This document shows positions 16,530-25,642 of a DNA stretch of 52,725 bases, in pieces. Within the stretch, counting starts at the first letter, position 1, and each line of letters begins with the position of its first letter. The position numbers and the translations under genes were made by a program. Below the pieces are notes generated by a model. The model was not told the DNA's origin. It did no database searches and worked only from the letters and a program-made list of their open reading frames with translations. The stretch is from an uncultured Methanomicrobiales archaeon. Lineage in GTDB: Archaea > Halobacteriota > Methanomicrobia > Methanomicrobiales > Methanospirillaceae. The DNA lies in contig CAIKOD010000016.1 in the NCBI GenBank assembly GCA_903828975.1, forward strand, positions 1 to 52,725, in the 5' to 3' direction.

Positions 16530-17144
16530 ATGGTACATCCCGCAACTCAAATCCCCTCATTTTCTGATGCAGTACAGTTCCACGGTCATACCTGTCCCGG
16601 TCTTGCACTTGGTTACCGGGCAGCATTAATCGCCCTCGAAGAGCTCAGGAGCGACCCATCACATGACGAAGAACTGGTCGCAGTCGTGGAGAATGATGCA
16701 TGTGGGATCGATGCCCTCCAGGTCGTCACCGGGTGCACGGCGGGGAAGGGAAACCTCATCTTCCTCGACTACGGGAAACATGTTTATACCCTGATCAACC
16801 GGCGGAAGGGGAAAGCGGTCCGGGTTGCTACGAAGCCCTCATTCTCAACGGCATCTCTCGATCCGGCATTTGGTGATCTCAGGTCAAAGGTGATGTCAGG
16901 GAACGCAACAGCCGAAGAACTGGAAGAATTCGAAAAACACCGCGATGCGGTCTGTCAGGCAATTCTCACGGTCCCTTATCCTGAACTTTTTTCTGTCCGG
17001 CGTGTGGATATGCAGGTCCCTGCTACGGCAACGATATACAAATCCGTTCCCTGTGACTGCTGTGGCGAGATGGTATCAGAACACAGGGCAATAACCGTGA
17101 GCGGGAATACACTCTGCATTCCGTGTTCGAAGAAAAAAGAGTAA
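16530..17144 (+). CDS. FmdE-family protein
   Basis: The 204-residue product has the FmdE signature FHGHTCPGLALGYRAA near residues 18-33 and the second motif CGIDALQVVTGCTAGKGNL near 70-88, followed by a C-terminal four-Cys zinc ribbon (CDCCGEM ... LCIPC). FmdE was named for co-purification with formylmethanofuran dehydrogenase, the first enzyme of methanogenesis from CO2; its precise activity remains unclear. No fmd or fwd gene lies beside it, so it is a stand-alone paralogue. Confidence 0.88.
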   Translation: MVHPATQIPSFSDAVQFHGHTCPGLALGYRAALIALEELRSDPSHDEELVAVVENDACGIDALQVVTGCTAGKGNLIFLDYGKHVYTLINRRKGKAVRVATKPSFSTASLDPAFGDLRSKVMSGNATAEELEEFEKHRDAVCQAILTVPYPELFSVRRVDMQVPATATIYKSVPCDCCGEMVSEHRAITVSGNTLCIPCSKKKE

Positions 17145-17321
17145 TTCTGATACACTCCTTTCTCCGAAGCCTGTATTGAGGTGGGATAGTGCAGATTTAT
17201 ATGAACCCTCCCCTCGGGCTGTCGTTGCACGGTACCAGTTAATAATATACGGGCTGGAAAAAAAGGCGTGTATCATTCCGGAAAGCACCCGGTCCGTCTT
17301 AAAATAAAGCCATATTCATGT

Positions 17322-17981
17322 TTAAAATTCAAGCAGGTCCATTGCTATGGCAGGGTCCTCGCAGATTCCAGGGCGGGCCTTCAACAACCGCATCACTTTT
17401 TTTAACCGTGCCTTCAGCCTGTTGTTCTCTGCTTCGAGCCGTTTCATCCGCTGGTACATCGGCTCCCTGCCTCCTGCACCGCACAGGCTCGCTATGTACT
17501 GCTTGAGGAAGCGGTCGGCGGTGTTATGCCGCCGTGGAATCCACTGGATCTCGATGGTTAATTCCTTTCCACGGATAAGGTCCTGGACCGCGACCGATTT
17601 TTTTACAAATGCAGATGATTTTGACTTGCGTTCGTCGGTCAGGTGCCAGACCACGGTCTGGCTGTCGGTACGTATCCGGGCGTGTGACCGCAGTGGGAGG
17701 TTTTCAAGCGCGAGGATGACGGCATTGAACTCTGCCTCGTTATTCGAGACCCCCTTCTCGTACATGAAATAGACCTCGTCATTGGGGAACAGTGCCACGC
17801 TATGGCCATCCCCGCTCCCGTCAACGGTGATGTCCAGGCGTTCATGTACCGGGGTATCATCCGGGGCTGGTATTCCCCGGGACCTCCGTTTCAGCGGAAA
17901 ACAAGGGTGCACAAAGGTGGTTCCGTCCGAAAAAAGAGAGAGTATGGGGAGAGAGGGGTCCCCATCAGGGAATTGGACCAT
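17322..17981 (-). CDS. RNase H-like protein with C-terminal coiled coil
   Basis: The 219-residue product contains an RNase H type 1 domain from about residue 50: D in ITVDGSGDG, E in NNEAEFNAVILAL, D in RTDSQTVVWHL and D in RRHNTADRF supply the expected acidic residues. It probably cleaves RNA in RNA-DNA hybrids. Residues about 170-205 (MKRLEAENNRLKARLKKVMR) look like a coiled coil, which is uncommon in the family. The first 48 residues are unlike the family and a later start is possible. Confidence 0.78.
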   Translation of the reverse strand: MVQFPDGDPSLPILSLFSDGTTFVHPCFPLKRRSRGIPAPDDTPVHERLDITVDGSGDGHSVALFPNDEVYFMYEKGVSNNEAEFNAVILALENLPLRSHARIRTDSQTVVWHLTDERKSKSSAFVKKSVAVQDLIRGKELTIEIQWIPRRHNTADRFLKQYIASLCGAGGREPMYQRMKRLEAENNRLKARLKKVMRLLKARPGICEDPAIAMDLLEF

Positions 17982-18415
17982 TGGGACATGTTCCCGTGGC
18001 AGCAGGTTATTACCTCCCCGAAACCTTGATAGATTGGTAGATTCACCTTATATTTAATCATTTTGAAAAAAAGCCGGTGTAATTGTTTTGATTTCGCAAT
18101 CAGGATGGCTGAGCAACGACCTGTCTGGAAATAAATTATTGTGGTCATTGATTCAACTGATTCTCTGCTGTGGGTAAGACCGGTTGGGATAAGGAATGAT
18201 CTCTTTAATCTCTGAAATTTCCTTGAATGTCCCAATTGAACCCTGCCAATGGATATCTTATCGGGGATGGGGCAGGGAGGGGGTGAAACCCCCTCCTGGT
18301 CTTACGTATCTCCTCTTTTTTAAATATGCAAGGTTTCTACAGAGCTATTAGTCGTAAAAAAGAAAATGGAATTTTTTTCCGTTGTCACATGACCCCAGAA
18401 CCCCGCAGGACCCGG
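17982..18415. other. Intergenic region carrying a dispersed repeat
   Basis: Apart from the repeat copy at 18175-18347 I see no gene here. Some open frames exist on both strands but lack family features and ribosome binding sites. Confidence 0.5.
18175..18347 (-). repeat. Dispersed intergenic repeat, copy A
   Basis: Read on the minus strand, this segment matches 37650-37823: CTCTGTAGAAACCTTGC versus CTTTGTTGAAACCCTGC, then an AGGAGGG-GTTTCA-CCCCCTCCCTGCC block, then AAGATAT and GGCAGGGTT, ending in TATCCCAACCGG. The block GGAGGGGGTTTCACCCCCTCC is a strong hairpin. No coding capacity is seen. It could be a miniature transposable element or another kind of genomic repeat. Confidence 0.65.
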
Positions 18416-19288
18416 TCAGCGCACAATCTTCGTAATAGGGATCTCGAGGATATCTTCGGCACCTGATGCCTTGAGTTTCGGAATGAGGGTGTTTACGAGG
18501 TTCTTGTGGACGACCGTCTCGATGCTGAAGTAATCAATCCCGTGAAGCCGGGAAACGGTGGGTTTCTTCAGCGCAGGCAGGGCGGAGACTAATGATTCGA
18601 GCATCGCTGCAGGCACGTTCATCGTGAGGAGCACCTTGGTCCGGGCCTCGATCACGCCCATCAGGAGCGTTACGATCTCTTCCATCTCCCTCCGTTTGAC
18701 CGGGTCCTGGAACGATTCACTGTTCGCGATGATGACCGTGTACGACTCCATTATCTGGCCGATAATCTTGAGCCCGTTCTTCCGGAGCGTCGTCCCGGTT
18801 TCAGTAAGGTCGACCACCACGTCCATCAGGTCCGGGACCTTCGCCTCGCTTGCGCCGTACGATGGGAACATGCGGACCGGTATACCCAGGTGACTAAAAA
18901 ACTCTCTTGTCATCTCGGGGTACTCGGTCGTAACCCTGCTGTCAGGACGGATCTCGTTCACGGTTGAGATTGGCTCATCCCGGTGGACGGCAACTACGAT
19001 CTTAACGTTTCCCTGGCCGGTCTTGCTGTAATTGAGTTTTGCAATTTCCGAAACCTTTGCGCCTGATTCACAGACCCAGTCAAGGCCTGAAATCCCCATA
19101 TCGAAATATCCCATCTGGACGTAGGTCGGAATTTCCTGTGGCCTGAGGATCTTTACCTTTCCTATCCGTTCGTCATTGATCTGCGGGTTATAATCGCGGT
19201 CAGTCCTCCTGACCTCGAGATCAGCCTCCTTAAAGAGCTGGAGGGTCTGTTCCTCAAGGCTGCCTTTAGGGAGTGCGATAGTGATCAT
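18416..19288 (-). CDS. hisG: ATP phosphoribosyltransferase (long form)
   Basis: The 290-residue product MITIALPKGSLEEQTLQLFK catalyses the first step of histidine synthesis, joining ATP and PRPP. The C-type phosphate-binding segment D-L-T-E-T-G-T-T-L near residues 155-163 is the PRPP site. The length and the C-terminal segment (about 210-290, ending ILEIPITKIVR) identify the long HisG with an allosteric domain, which does not need HisZ. An upstream in-frame extension to 19405 has no similarity to the family, so ATG 19288 is chosen. It lies 41 nt after the DUF1015 gene and may be co-transcribed. Confidence 0.95.
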   Translation of the reverse strand: MITIALPKGSLEEQTLQLFKEADLEVRRTDRDYNPQINDERIGKVKILRPQEIPTYVQMGYFDMGISGLDWVCESGAKVSEIAKLNYSKTGQGNVKIVVAVHRDEPISTVNEIRPDSRVTTEYPEMTREFFSHLGIPVRMFPSYGASEAKVPDLMDVVVDLTETGTTLRKNGLKIIGQIMESYTVIIANSESFQDPVKRREMEEIVTLLMGVIEARTKVLLTMNVPAAMLESLVSALPALKKPTVSRLHGIDYFSIETVVHKNLVNTLIPKLKASGAEDILEIPITKIVR

Positions 19289-19329
19289 AGGAAATAGAAA
19301 TAGCAGGGAATAGATTAAACCCTGACGGT

Positions 19330-20589
19330 TCAGTTGAGCAGGTGAACAAGGAGGCCCGAGAGGAGTTTTGGTTCGAACCATGTCGATTTCGGGGGCATAA
19401 TACACCCGGCATCGGCAATGGCAAGCACCGTATCCACGTCCACCGGCTGCATGGAGAAGGCCGCCATAAACTCCCCCCGGTCAACAAGTTCTTCGAGGTC
19501 ACCAACCGGCCTCGCCCCGCCGAGGTACTGGAGCCGCATGTCCCCGCGGGGATCGGTGATACCGAGCAGTTTTTCAAGCACCAGTTTCTGGAGGACTGAT
19601 ACGTCCAGGGAATCGATTGGGCCTGCGCTCTCCTCGTATGGCAGTGAGCACTCGTACCAGATACCGTTCAGGTACATGTGGAAGACATGGTGCGGTGTAA
19701 AGTAGAGGTCCCGCGTCAGGACCTGGTACGCAGCGGGGTCGACACCGGATATCGAAGTTACCATGAATGTCTGGCTGATCTTCCCAAGCAGTGTTTCCGG
19801 AGGGACCTTCTTCTGCTGCGTGACGAGCCTGCTGTACCCGTGGATGGTAACCCTCCGGTGCGAGAACAGGACGCCCATGAAATGCCGTGCCTCTTCCGAT
19901 TTGTCACCGTTTGCCCTTCGTTTTTCCGCGACGTTTACCGCTGCCCTGGCACGGTGGTGGCCATCGGCGATATAGGTGTCGACTCCCTGGAACATTTCCC
20001 GGATGCGGTGATATACTGCATCATCGGAAATCTGGAATATTTCATGCACCGCACCCTTCTCGTCCCGTACTGTTGTAACCGGCTTCCGGCCGTTCGTGAC
20101 CTGTGACTCGATGAAGGTGTAGATGGTACCCGGGTCATTGTACAGGAGGACGACCGGACCGGTGTGGGCATTGACCGTGTCGATATGCCTTGTCCTGTCT
20201 TCCTCCTTGTCGTAGCGTGTCGCCTCGTGACGCCTGATATGGTTTGACAGGTAATCATCCACGTCGAGGCAGCAGGCGAGGCCAAGGTAACAGGAGCCCC
20301 CATCGGTCACCCGGTAGAGATAGAGGGCCGGACTCCCGTCCTGTATCATCTGGCCCTCCCTGACCATGCCCTGGAAATTCTCCCTTGCCAGGTTGTACAC
20401 CGGTGGGTCATAGGGAGAGCCATCCGGTAGCAGTGCATCAGAACGGCTGACACGGAGGAAGCTCCGGCAGTTTTTTCTGATACACTCACGCGCCTCTTCT
20501 GCACTTACGACATCATAGGGTACGGCAGCTATCCCCTGTGCATGTGCTGGTGCAGGACGCACCGCTGAAAAACGAAAGATCCCTACCAT
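19330..20589 (-). CDS. DUF1015-family protein
   Basis: The protein of about 419 residues starts MVGIFRFSAVRPAPAHAQGI and keeps family-typical segments such as AAVPYDVVS, Y-I-A-D-G-H-H-R-A and F-M-G-V-L-F-S-H. DUF1015 proteins are widespread and often described as putative SerB-cluster or kinase-associated proteins; the function is not settled. ATG 20589 is preferred over GTG 20601 because a TATA box centred at about 20616 is the right distance for a leaderless transcript from 20589. It is divergent from rimI and followed by hisG. Confidence 0.88.
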   Translation of the reverse strand: MVGIFRFSAVRPAPAHAQGIAAVPYDVVSAEEARECIRKNCRSFLRVSRSDALLPDGSPYDPPVYNLARENFQGMVREGQMIQDGSPALYLYRVTDGGSCYLGLACCLDVDDYLSNHIRRHEATRYDKEEDRTRHIDTVNAHTGPVVLLYNDPGTIYTFIESQVTNGRKPVTTVRDEKGAVHEIFQISDDAVYHRIREMFQGVDTYIADGHHRARAAVNVAEKRRANGDKSEEARHFMGVLFSHRRVTIHGYSRLVTQQKKVPPETLLGKISQTFMVTSISGVDPAAYQVLTRDLYFTPHHVFHMYLNGIWYECSLPYEESAGPIDSLDVSVLQKLVLEKLLGITDPRGDMRLQYLGGARPVGDLEELVDRGEFMAAFSMQPVDVDTVLAIADAGCIMPPKSTWFEPKLLSGLLVHLLN

Positions 20590-20610
20590 GGAAACCGGCA
20601 CTCACTTTCT

Positions 20611-20620
20611 CATATAAATC
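20611..20620 (-). promoter_or_regulatory. TATA box of the DUF1015 gene
   Basis: On the minus strand this is GATTTATATG, centred about 27 nt before ATG 20589. That spacing places the transcript start at or next to the start codon, indicating a leaderless mRNA. Confidence 0.6.
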
Positions 20621-20629
20621 AGCCCTGAT

Positions 20630-20638
20630 TCTATATGA
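20630..20638 (+). promoter_or_regulatory. TATA box of rimI
   Basis: TCTATATGA is centred about 26 nt before ATG 20660, again the distance for a leaderless transcript. It lies 10 bp from the divergent TATA box of the DUF1015 gene. Confidence 0.6.
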
Positions 20639-20659
20639 TAGATATTATAGCAGTGACAA

Positions 20660-21142
20660 ATGGTGATCGAGAGAATGGAAGGCGACCAGGTTCAGATCAG
20701 GAGGGCTCGAATCACCGATGTCGATGCGATCGCCTCAATAGAGGCGGAATCGTTTCCTGACCCCTGGGGTGGGGATATTTTTTCAGAGTCGGTCGCCTGC
20801 TTTCCAAGCACTTTTTTTGTGGCCTCACAAGGTAACCGGCTCGCCGGTTTTGTCGTCGGTGGGCTGGAGGATACCGGTGACGAGGTATACGGCCACATCT
20901 GTAACATTGCGGTATCAAAGGTATTCCGGAATGCAGGCCTCGGAAGACGGCTCGTTCGGCGTATCGAGCACCAGTTTGCTCTCGAATCAGCGTCTGGTGT
21001 CCAGCTCGAAGTCCGTGTTTCTAACCAGAAAGCCCAGAAGTTCTACCAGAAACTCGGGTACCAGGACGTGTTCCGGATCGTTCACTATTATGCGAACGGC
21101 GAAGATGCACTCGTCATGATGAAATGGTTCAGGTTTTTATAA
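20660..21142 (+). CDS. rimI: RimI-like ribosomal protein alanine N-acetyltransferase
   Basis: The 160-residue GNAT protein has the RimI pattern: an early E-A-E-S-F-P-D-P-W (residues 28-36), the acetyl-CoA motif RNAGLGRRLVRR near 93-104, and the C-terminal N-x-K-A-Q-K-F-Y-Q-K-L-G-Y. In archaea RimI homologues acetylate protein N-termini, often as the main N-terminal acetyltransferase. It is unrelated at sequence level to the GNAT repeat family of the island. The start at 20660 is supported by the TATA spacing. Confidence 0.88.
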   Translation: MVIERMEGDQVQIRRARITDVDAIASIEAESFPDPWGGDIFSESVACFPSTFFVASQGNRLAGFVVGGLEDTGDEVYGHICNIAVSKVFRNAGLGRRLVRRIEHQFALESASGVQLEVRVSNQKAQKFYQKLGYQDVFRIVHYYANGEDALVMMKWFRFL

Positions 21143-21152
21143 AAAAACAGGG

Positions 21153-21770
21153 TTATTTTTTAAGGGCTTCGGACAACCGCCTGTTCACGGCATCCCAGTT
21201 TACGATACTCCAGAAGTTCTCCACATATTTCGCGCGGTCATTCTTATAATCGACATAATACGCATGCTCCCAGACATCGAGTACCATGATGATCCTGAAC
21301 GGGTAGGTGTTGACACCATGCTTTTCCACCTGCATGATCATGGGGCGCATCGTGGTCAGGCAAAGGGCAAGCGCTGCCCAGCCTGATCCCTCTGTGCTAT
21401 TCGCTGCCTGGGAAAACTCCTTCCTGAACCGCTCGAACGATCTGAATTCTGTCGTTATCATCTCCCCTGCTTTTCCGGAAGGGACCCCGCCCCCGCCCTT
21501 TCCTGCAGGAGCCATGTTCTCCCAGAACATCGTGTGCATCTGGTTCCCCCCGAGATGGAACGCGAGTTCCTTCAAGGTCGCTTTCATGTCGAGGTCAAGG
21601 TTAGCCTTTCGTGCGTTACCAAGCTTTTCAAGGACCGCATTCGCGCCATTGACGTAGGCCTGGTGGTGCTTGCCGTGGTGCAGCCTGAGCTGTTCTTCGG
21701 ATATTGCGGGTGCAAGGGCTGCATAGTCGTAGGGCAGAGCAGGAAGAGAATAATTGTCTGGTTCGGTCAT
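21153..21770 (-). CDS. sod: Fe/Mn superoxide dismutase
   Basis: The protein of about 205 residues has all four metal ligands of the Fe/Mn family: His in [15 protein letters not shown], His in [12 protein letters not shown], and Asp and His in [14 protein letters not shown]. It converts superoxide to oxygen and peroxide. The Gly/His pattern [10 protein letters not shown] after the second ligand is typical of the family; whether the metal is Fe or Mn cannot be decided by eye. [10 protein letters not shown] at 21770 is preferred to a start three codons upstream. It is convergent with rimI, with a 10-nt gap. Confidence 0.93.
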   Translation of the reverse strand: MTEPDNYSLPALPYDYAALAPAISEEQLRLHHGKHHQAYVNGANAVLEKLGNARKANLDLDMKATLKELAFHLGGNQMHTMFWENMAPAGKGGGGVPSGKAGEMITTEFRSFERFRKEFSQAANSTEGSGWAALALCLTTMRPMIMQVEKHGVNTYPFRIIMVLDVWEHAYYVDYKNDRAKYVENFWSIVNWDAVNRRLSEALKK

Positions 21771-21886
21771 GGGATACATTCCTCGTATAGTGAGGGTGTG
21801 GTCGTCCTGTCACATAATGATTGGGGAAATGATAGACTGGGAAAAAAGCTGTAAAAGAGTATGAATCCCTCCAAAAGGCCTGAGGT

Positions 21887-23095
21887 TCAACCACGCCCGA
21901 GCTGCTGGTGGGCACGTGCCAGGTGTTGCGCACCAAGTGCCCCGAGCAGCGATAACTCCCCTGCAAGGACTCCGGATGCCACGATCTCGGCAAATTTCCG
22001 TGCATGGGAGCCTGGCGGGTCCCCGCCACCTGAAACGCCAAGGAGCGAGAGGCATTCTGCCTGCGTGGCGATACCGGTACCTCCTCCGACAGTCCCGACG
22101 TTCAGCGAGGGAATAGTCACAGCAACGTAGATACCCCCCGGTGACTGGTCGACGGTCGTAATACAGCTGCTCCCCTCTACGACATGTGCAGGGTCCTGGC
22201 CGCACGCGATGAACATTGCCGCAATCACGTTTGCCGCGTGGGCGTTGAACCCGAGCGATCCGGCACGTGCTGAACCGACGAGGTTCTTGCGGAGGTTTAC
22301 CTCGGTAAGAGTTGACGCATCTGTTTTAAAGACCTCGTGGATAAGTCCGTCCGGGAGGAATACGCCGGCAACCACGCTTTTTCCCCGGCCCCGGACCATG
22401 TTAATTGCTGCAGGTTTTTTATCGGTGCACATATTCCCTGAAAGGGCAATGAGCCTTGCGCAGGTGGAATCCACGATGAGGTCTGCGACTTTTGCACTTG
22501 CGATAGTGACCATGTTCATCCCCATCGCATCCTTGGTATCAAACTCCAGCCGTACAAAAACACTGGTCCCGGTCACTGAGGTCGTGACATCGAGGAACTT
22601 CCCGTGCGAGGTCGTGCTCTCTGCCACCTCGCAGATCTCCCCGCGGTGGGACGCGACCCATTCTGCGATCTCCTTTGCATGGGCAACACTTCGAGCCGCG
22701 AAGACGGGTGCGCGTGTCATCCCGTCCCTCACAATCCTGACCTCAGCCCCCCCTGCCTTTGTGATCGCCCCGCAGCCCCGGTTGACCGAGGCGACGAGCG
22801 CCCCCTCCGTCGTTGCGAGCGGGAGAAAAAACTCCCCGTCTGCATATTCACCGTTCACGACGAGCGGGCCGGCAACACCCACCGGTACCTGTACTGCGCC
22901 AATCATGTTTTCACAGTTTTTCCTGACCACATTATCGATCCCGATGGTATAGGAACCAAGGTTCCTGAGGTCAGAACCCGTTACCTGCTCGATATATGTC
23001 CTCCGGATGCGTACAGCTTCGGGCGGAGGGAGTTCCTTCTCGAGGGCATATAATTTAAGAGACCCGGACTTAAGTCTCTCAAGATAGTCCTGCAT
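21887..23095 (-). CDS. hmgA: HMG-CoA reductase (class I)
   Basis: The 402-residue product reduces HMG-CoA to mevalonate for archaeal lipid synthesis. It shows ENMIGAVQVPVGVAGPL, the catalytic Glu in TTEGALVASVNRG, Lys in TDKKPAAINMVRGRGK, Asp in DAMGMNM, and a C-terminal catalytic His in H-L-A-R-A-H-Q-Q-L. Start MQDYLERLKS at 23095 is chosen; a longer frame to 23167 has no similarity to the family. It is a single gene divergent from the Trm5-like gene, apart from the rest of the mevalonate genes 1.4 kb to the right. Confidence 0.95.
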   Translation of the reverse strand: MQDYLERLKSGSLKLYALEKELPPPEAVRIRRTYIEQVTGSDLRNLGSYTIGIDNVVRKNCENMIGAVQVPVGVAGPLVVNGEYADGEFFLPLATTEGALVASVNRGCGAITKAGGAEVRIVRDGMTRAPVFAARSVAHAKEIAEWVASHRGEICEVAESTTSHGKFLDVTTSVTGTSVFVRLEFDTKDAMGMNMVTIASAKVADLIVDSTCARLIALSGNMCTDKKPAAINMVRGRGKSVVAGVFLPDGLIHEVFKTDASTLTEVNLRKNLVGSARAGSLGFNAHAANVIAAMFIACGQDPAHVVEGSSCITTVDQSPGGIYVAVTIPSLNVGTVGGGTGIATQAECLSLLGVSGGGDPPGSHARKFAEIVASGVLAGELSLLGALGAQHLARAHQQLGRG

Positions 23096-23145
23096 GAAAT
23101 AATGTTTCGTTCCCGGGGTAAATGATTTAGTGGTGGTGAGTACCG

Positions 23146-24057
23146 GTGAAAGTTGAACAATGGGCATTATTGGTACCGAAAAAAAAGGGTGAAGAGGCCC
23201 GGCAGCAGCTCATTTCAAAGGGGCTGCTGGACACCAGTCTTAAGCCATTTGTTGAAGGGGACGACATTTTTTTCCCCCTGACCGGGAGCGGCGAAGGGGG
23301 GTTGCGGGCATCATTCGAGGGCCACGAAAAAGACTTGTCCCCGACAGCACGCCATGAACTGGTTGGCGGTATCGCGGTAATGCAGGAGAATGACCGTGTA
23401 GCGGCAGAGGCCCTCCTTGCATCACGGCCTGGCATCCATACTGTGCTCGCCACTACCAGCGATGTCCAGGGTGAGTACCGCACACGGGAGTTTGAGGTAC
23501 TGGCCGGAGTTCCCACCACCCGGACACTGGTCCTGGAGTACGGGCACCGTTTTACCGTCGACCTTTCAGAGGCCTACTTCTCACCAAGGCTCGCCACGGA
23601 GCGCCAGCGGGTGCTCCACCAGATGGGGGAACAGGAGACAGTACTCGATATGTTTGCAGGAGTGGGGCCGTTTGCCATTACGATGAGTAAATTCGCCCGG
23701 CTCGTCGTATCCTCTGACATCAATCCTGCGGCAGTTATCCTGATGAAAGAAAACTGTCTTGATAACCGCTGTTCCAATGTAATGCCCGTACTTGCGGACT
23801 CTGCCAGGCTTTCAAAGATCCTGCCCTGGAAATTCGACCGCGTGGTGATGAACCTGCCCCACCATGCCCCGCAGTTCCTTGAGGAAGCCTTCCGGCTGTG
23901 CCGACCGGGAGGAACAATTCATTGTTACGCGCTCGTGTCATCAGCTGGAGAATACCTTGATAAAATCTGCACATTTCAGCCTTCTGCAGTCCGGGAACAC
24001 ACGGTAAGGTCGTATTCACCGGGAAAATGGCATACCGTGTATGATATCACGGCTTGA
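23146..24057 (+). CDS. Trm5-like tRNA (guanine-N1)-methyltransferase
   Basis: The 303-residue protein from a GTG start has a class I SAM-binding motif V-L-D-M-F-A-G-V-G-P-F-A and the N-L-P-H motif (V-M-N-L-P-H-H-A) characteristic of the Trm5 family, preceded by a mid-domain with FSPRLATER. Trm5 methylates G37 of tRNA to prevent frameshifting; the related Taw2/aTrm5a enzymes act in wyosine synthesis. The length fits a Trm5b/c-type enzyme lacking a long N-terminal D1 domain. The subtype is not decided. Confidence 0.87.
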   Translation: MKVEQWALLVPKKKGEEARQQLISKGLLDTSLKPFVEGDDIFFPLTGSGEGGLRASFEGHEKDLSPTARHELVGGIAVMQENDRVAAEALLASRPGIHTVLATTSDVQGEYRTREFEVLAGVPTTRTLVLEYGHRFTVDLSEAYFSPRLATERQRVLHQMGEQETVLDMFAGVGPFAITMSKFARLVVSSDINPAAVILMKENCLDNRCSNVMPVLADSARLSKILPWKFDRVVMNLPHHAPQFLEEAFRLCRPGGTIHCYALVSSAGEYLDKICTFQPSAVREHTVRSYSPGKWHTVYDITA

Positions 24058-24080
24058 AAACAACTAAAAAATGGGGTCCC

Positions 24081-24473
24081 TTATTCATCAGGCACATATT
24101 TTGTGCCGTAATAAATAACACCGCTCGCACCGTCCGCCGCTATCCGGCGGAACGTCCCCTTCACGCGCATCCCGATCTTCACATCTTCAGGTGTGCATAC
24201 GATCTGGGCAGTTATCCGCGGACCTTCATCGAGCTGGACGATTGCGAGGGCGTAGGGTGTGAGGTCTTCAAACTGGTCACTGGCCGTCCTGATGATGGTG
24301 TGGGTGACGACCGTCCCCGTACCCTTGAATTTGTACTCCACGACATTACCGCTGCGGCGGCAGTCGGGACAGAATGAACGTGGCGGGAAGAAATGCCTCC
24401 CGCATGTCTTACAGACTGTCCCGATCAGGTTATACCGCTGCGGGATCTTTCTCCAGAACCGTGCTACAGACAT
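24081..24473 (-). CDS. DUF35 OB-fold/zinc-ribbon scaffold protein
   Basis: The 130-residue protein has an N-terminal helix MSVARFWRKIPQRYNL, a zinc ribbon (CKTCGRHFFPPRSFCPDC) and an OB-fold. In archaea this protein joins acetoacetyl-CoA thiolase and HMG-CoA synthase in a channelling complex. The start overlaps or nearly follows the thiolase stop (24479); a GTG at 24482 is the alternative. It is the last gene of the regulator-synthase-thiolase operon, which strongly supports the assignment. Confidence 0.9.
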   Translation of the reverse strand: MSVARFWRKIPQRYNLIGTVCKTCGRHFFPPRSFCPDCRRSGNVVEYKFKGTGTVVTHTIIRTASDQFEDLTPYALAIVQLDEGPRITAQIVCTPEDVKIGMRVKGTFRRIAADGASGVIYYGTKYVPDE

Positions 24474-24478
24474 GGCAT

Positions 24479-25642
24479 TCACACCCCGAAAATGTGCACG
24501 GCAACCGTTGCACCGGTACCACCCACGTTGTGGGTCATTCCAATCTTTGCACCATCGATCTGCCGGCCTTTTGCATCGCCGCGGAGCTGGGTCACAATCT
24601 CGTAGACCTGCTTGATGCCCGTAGCCCCGACCGGGTGTCCGCAGGCCTTGAGGCCCCCGCTGGTATTGACCGGCAGGTCCCCGTTCAATGCAGTCACGCC
24701 CTCCATGGTCAGCATTCCCGCTTCTCCTTTTTTGCAGAACCCGAGGTCCTCGATTGCACAGATCTCGGCGATGGTAAAGCAGTCGTGCACTTCAACAAGG
24801 TCAATCTCTTTCGGTGTAATCCTGGCGGTTTTAAATGCCCGTTGTCCGGCGGTCACCGAGGCATCGAGTGTCGAAATATCTCTCCTGTCGTGCAGGGTGA
24901 TGGTATCGCTCGCCTGCTCACTTGCAAGTACCCGTACCGGGGTATCTGTAAATTCCCGGGCACGGTCGAATGGGGCTACAATTACTGCAGCAGCCCCGTC
25001 TGTGATTGGTGAACAGTCAAAGAGCCGCAGGGGGTCTGCGACCAGTGACGATTTGAGCACCGTGTCGATCGTGATCTCCTGCTGGAACTGTGCAATCGGG
25101 TTTCTTGCACCATTATAATGGTTTTTCACCGCTACCTGGGCCAGCTGCTCGCGGGTAAGCGGGTAGCGACTCATGTAGTCAGTCGCGATCATCGCGTAGA
25201 GTCCGGGGAAGGTAGCCCCGACAAACCCCTCCCATTCACGGTCTGCTGCACCGGCAAGCGCATCCACGCTCGCGCCTGTCCCGACGTCGGTCATCTTCTC
25301 GACTCCCGCCGCCACCACGATGTCTTCCATACCACTGGCGACCGCGATTACAGCCTGCCGGAACGAAAGCCCGCCTGAAGCACAGGCAGCTTCCACCCGT
25401 GTCGATGGGATATGTCGTGTGGAAAGGCCGGAGTAGTCCGCAATCAGTGCGCCGATATGCTCCTGCTCGATAAATCTCCCCGCACTCATGTTCCCGACAT
25501 ACATCGCGTCGATATCCTCACCAGACAGGTTTGCATCGTCAAGCGCTAGGGTACCTGCCTCGACAAAGAGGTCGCGGAATGAACTTCCCCATTTTTCTCC
25601 AAAGGGTGTACACCCGATCCCGATAACTGCTACGTCTCTCAT
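24479..25642 (-). CDS. Acetoacetyl-CoA thiolase (acetyl-CoA C-acetyltransferase)
   Basis: The 387-residue thiolase-fold protein condenses two acetyl-CoA for the mevalonate pathway. The nucleophilic Cys lies in V-E-A-A-C-A-S-G-G (near residue 86), and the C-terminal motifs [14 protein letters not shown] and T-H-N-V-G-G-T-G are present. It overlaps HMG-CoA synthase by ATGA and is followed by the DUF35 gene, the conserved archaeal order. It resembles the SCP2-type archaeal thiolases. Confidence 0.93.
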   Translation of the reverse strand: MRDVAVIGIGCTPFGEKWGSSFRDLFVEAGTLALDDANLSGEDIDAMYVGNMSAGRFIEQEHIGALIADYSGLSTRHIPSTRVEAACASGGLSFRQAVIAVASGMEDIVVAAGVEKMTDVGTGASVDALAGAADREWEGFVGATFPGLYAMIATDYMSRYPLTREQLAQVAVKNHYNGARNPIAQFQQEITIDTVLKSSLVADPLRLFDCSPITDGAAAVIVAPFDRAREFTDTPVRVLASEQASDTITLHDRRDISTLDASVTAGQRAFKTARITPKEIDLVEVHDCFTIAEICAIEDLGFCKKGEAGMLTMEGVTALNGDLPVNTSGGLKACGHPVGATGIKQVYEIVTQLRGDAKGRQIDGAKIGMTHNVGGTGATVAVHIFGV

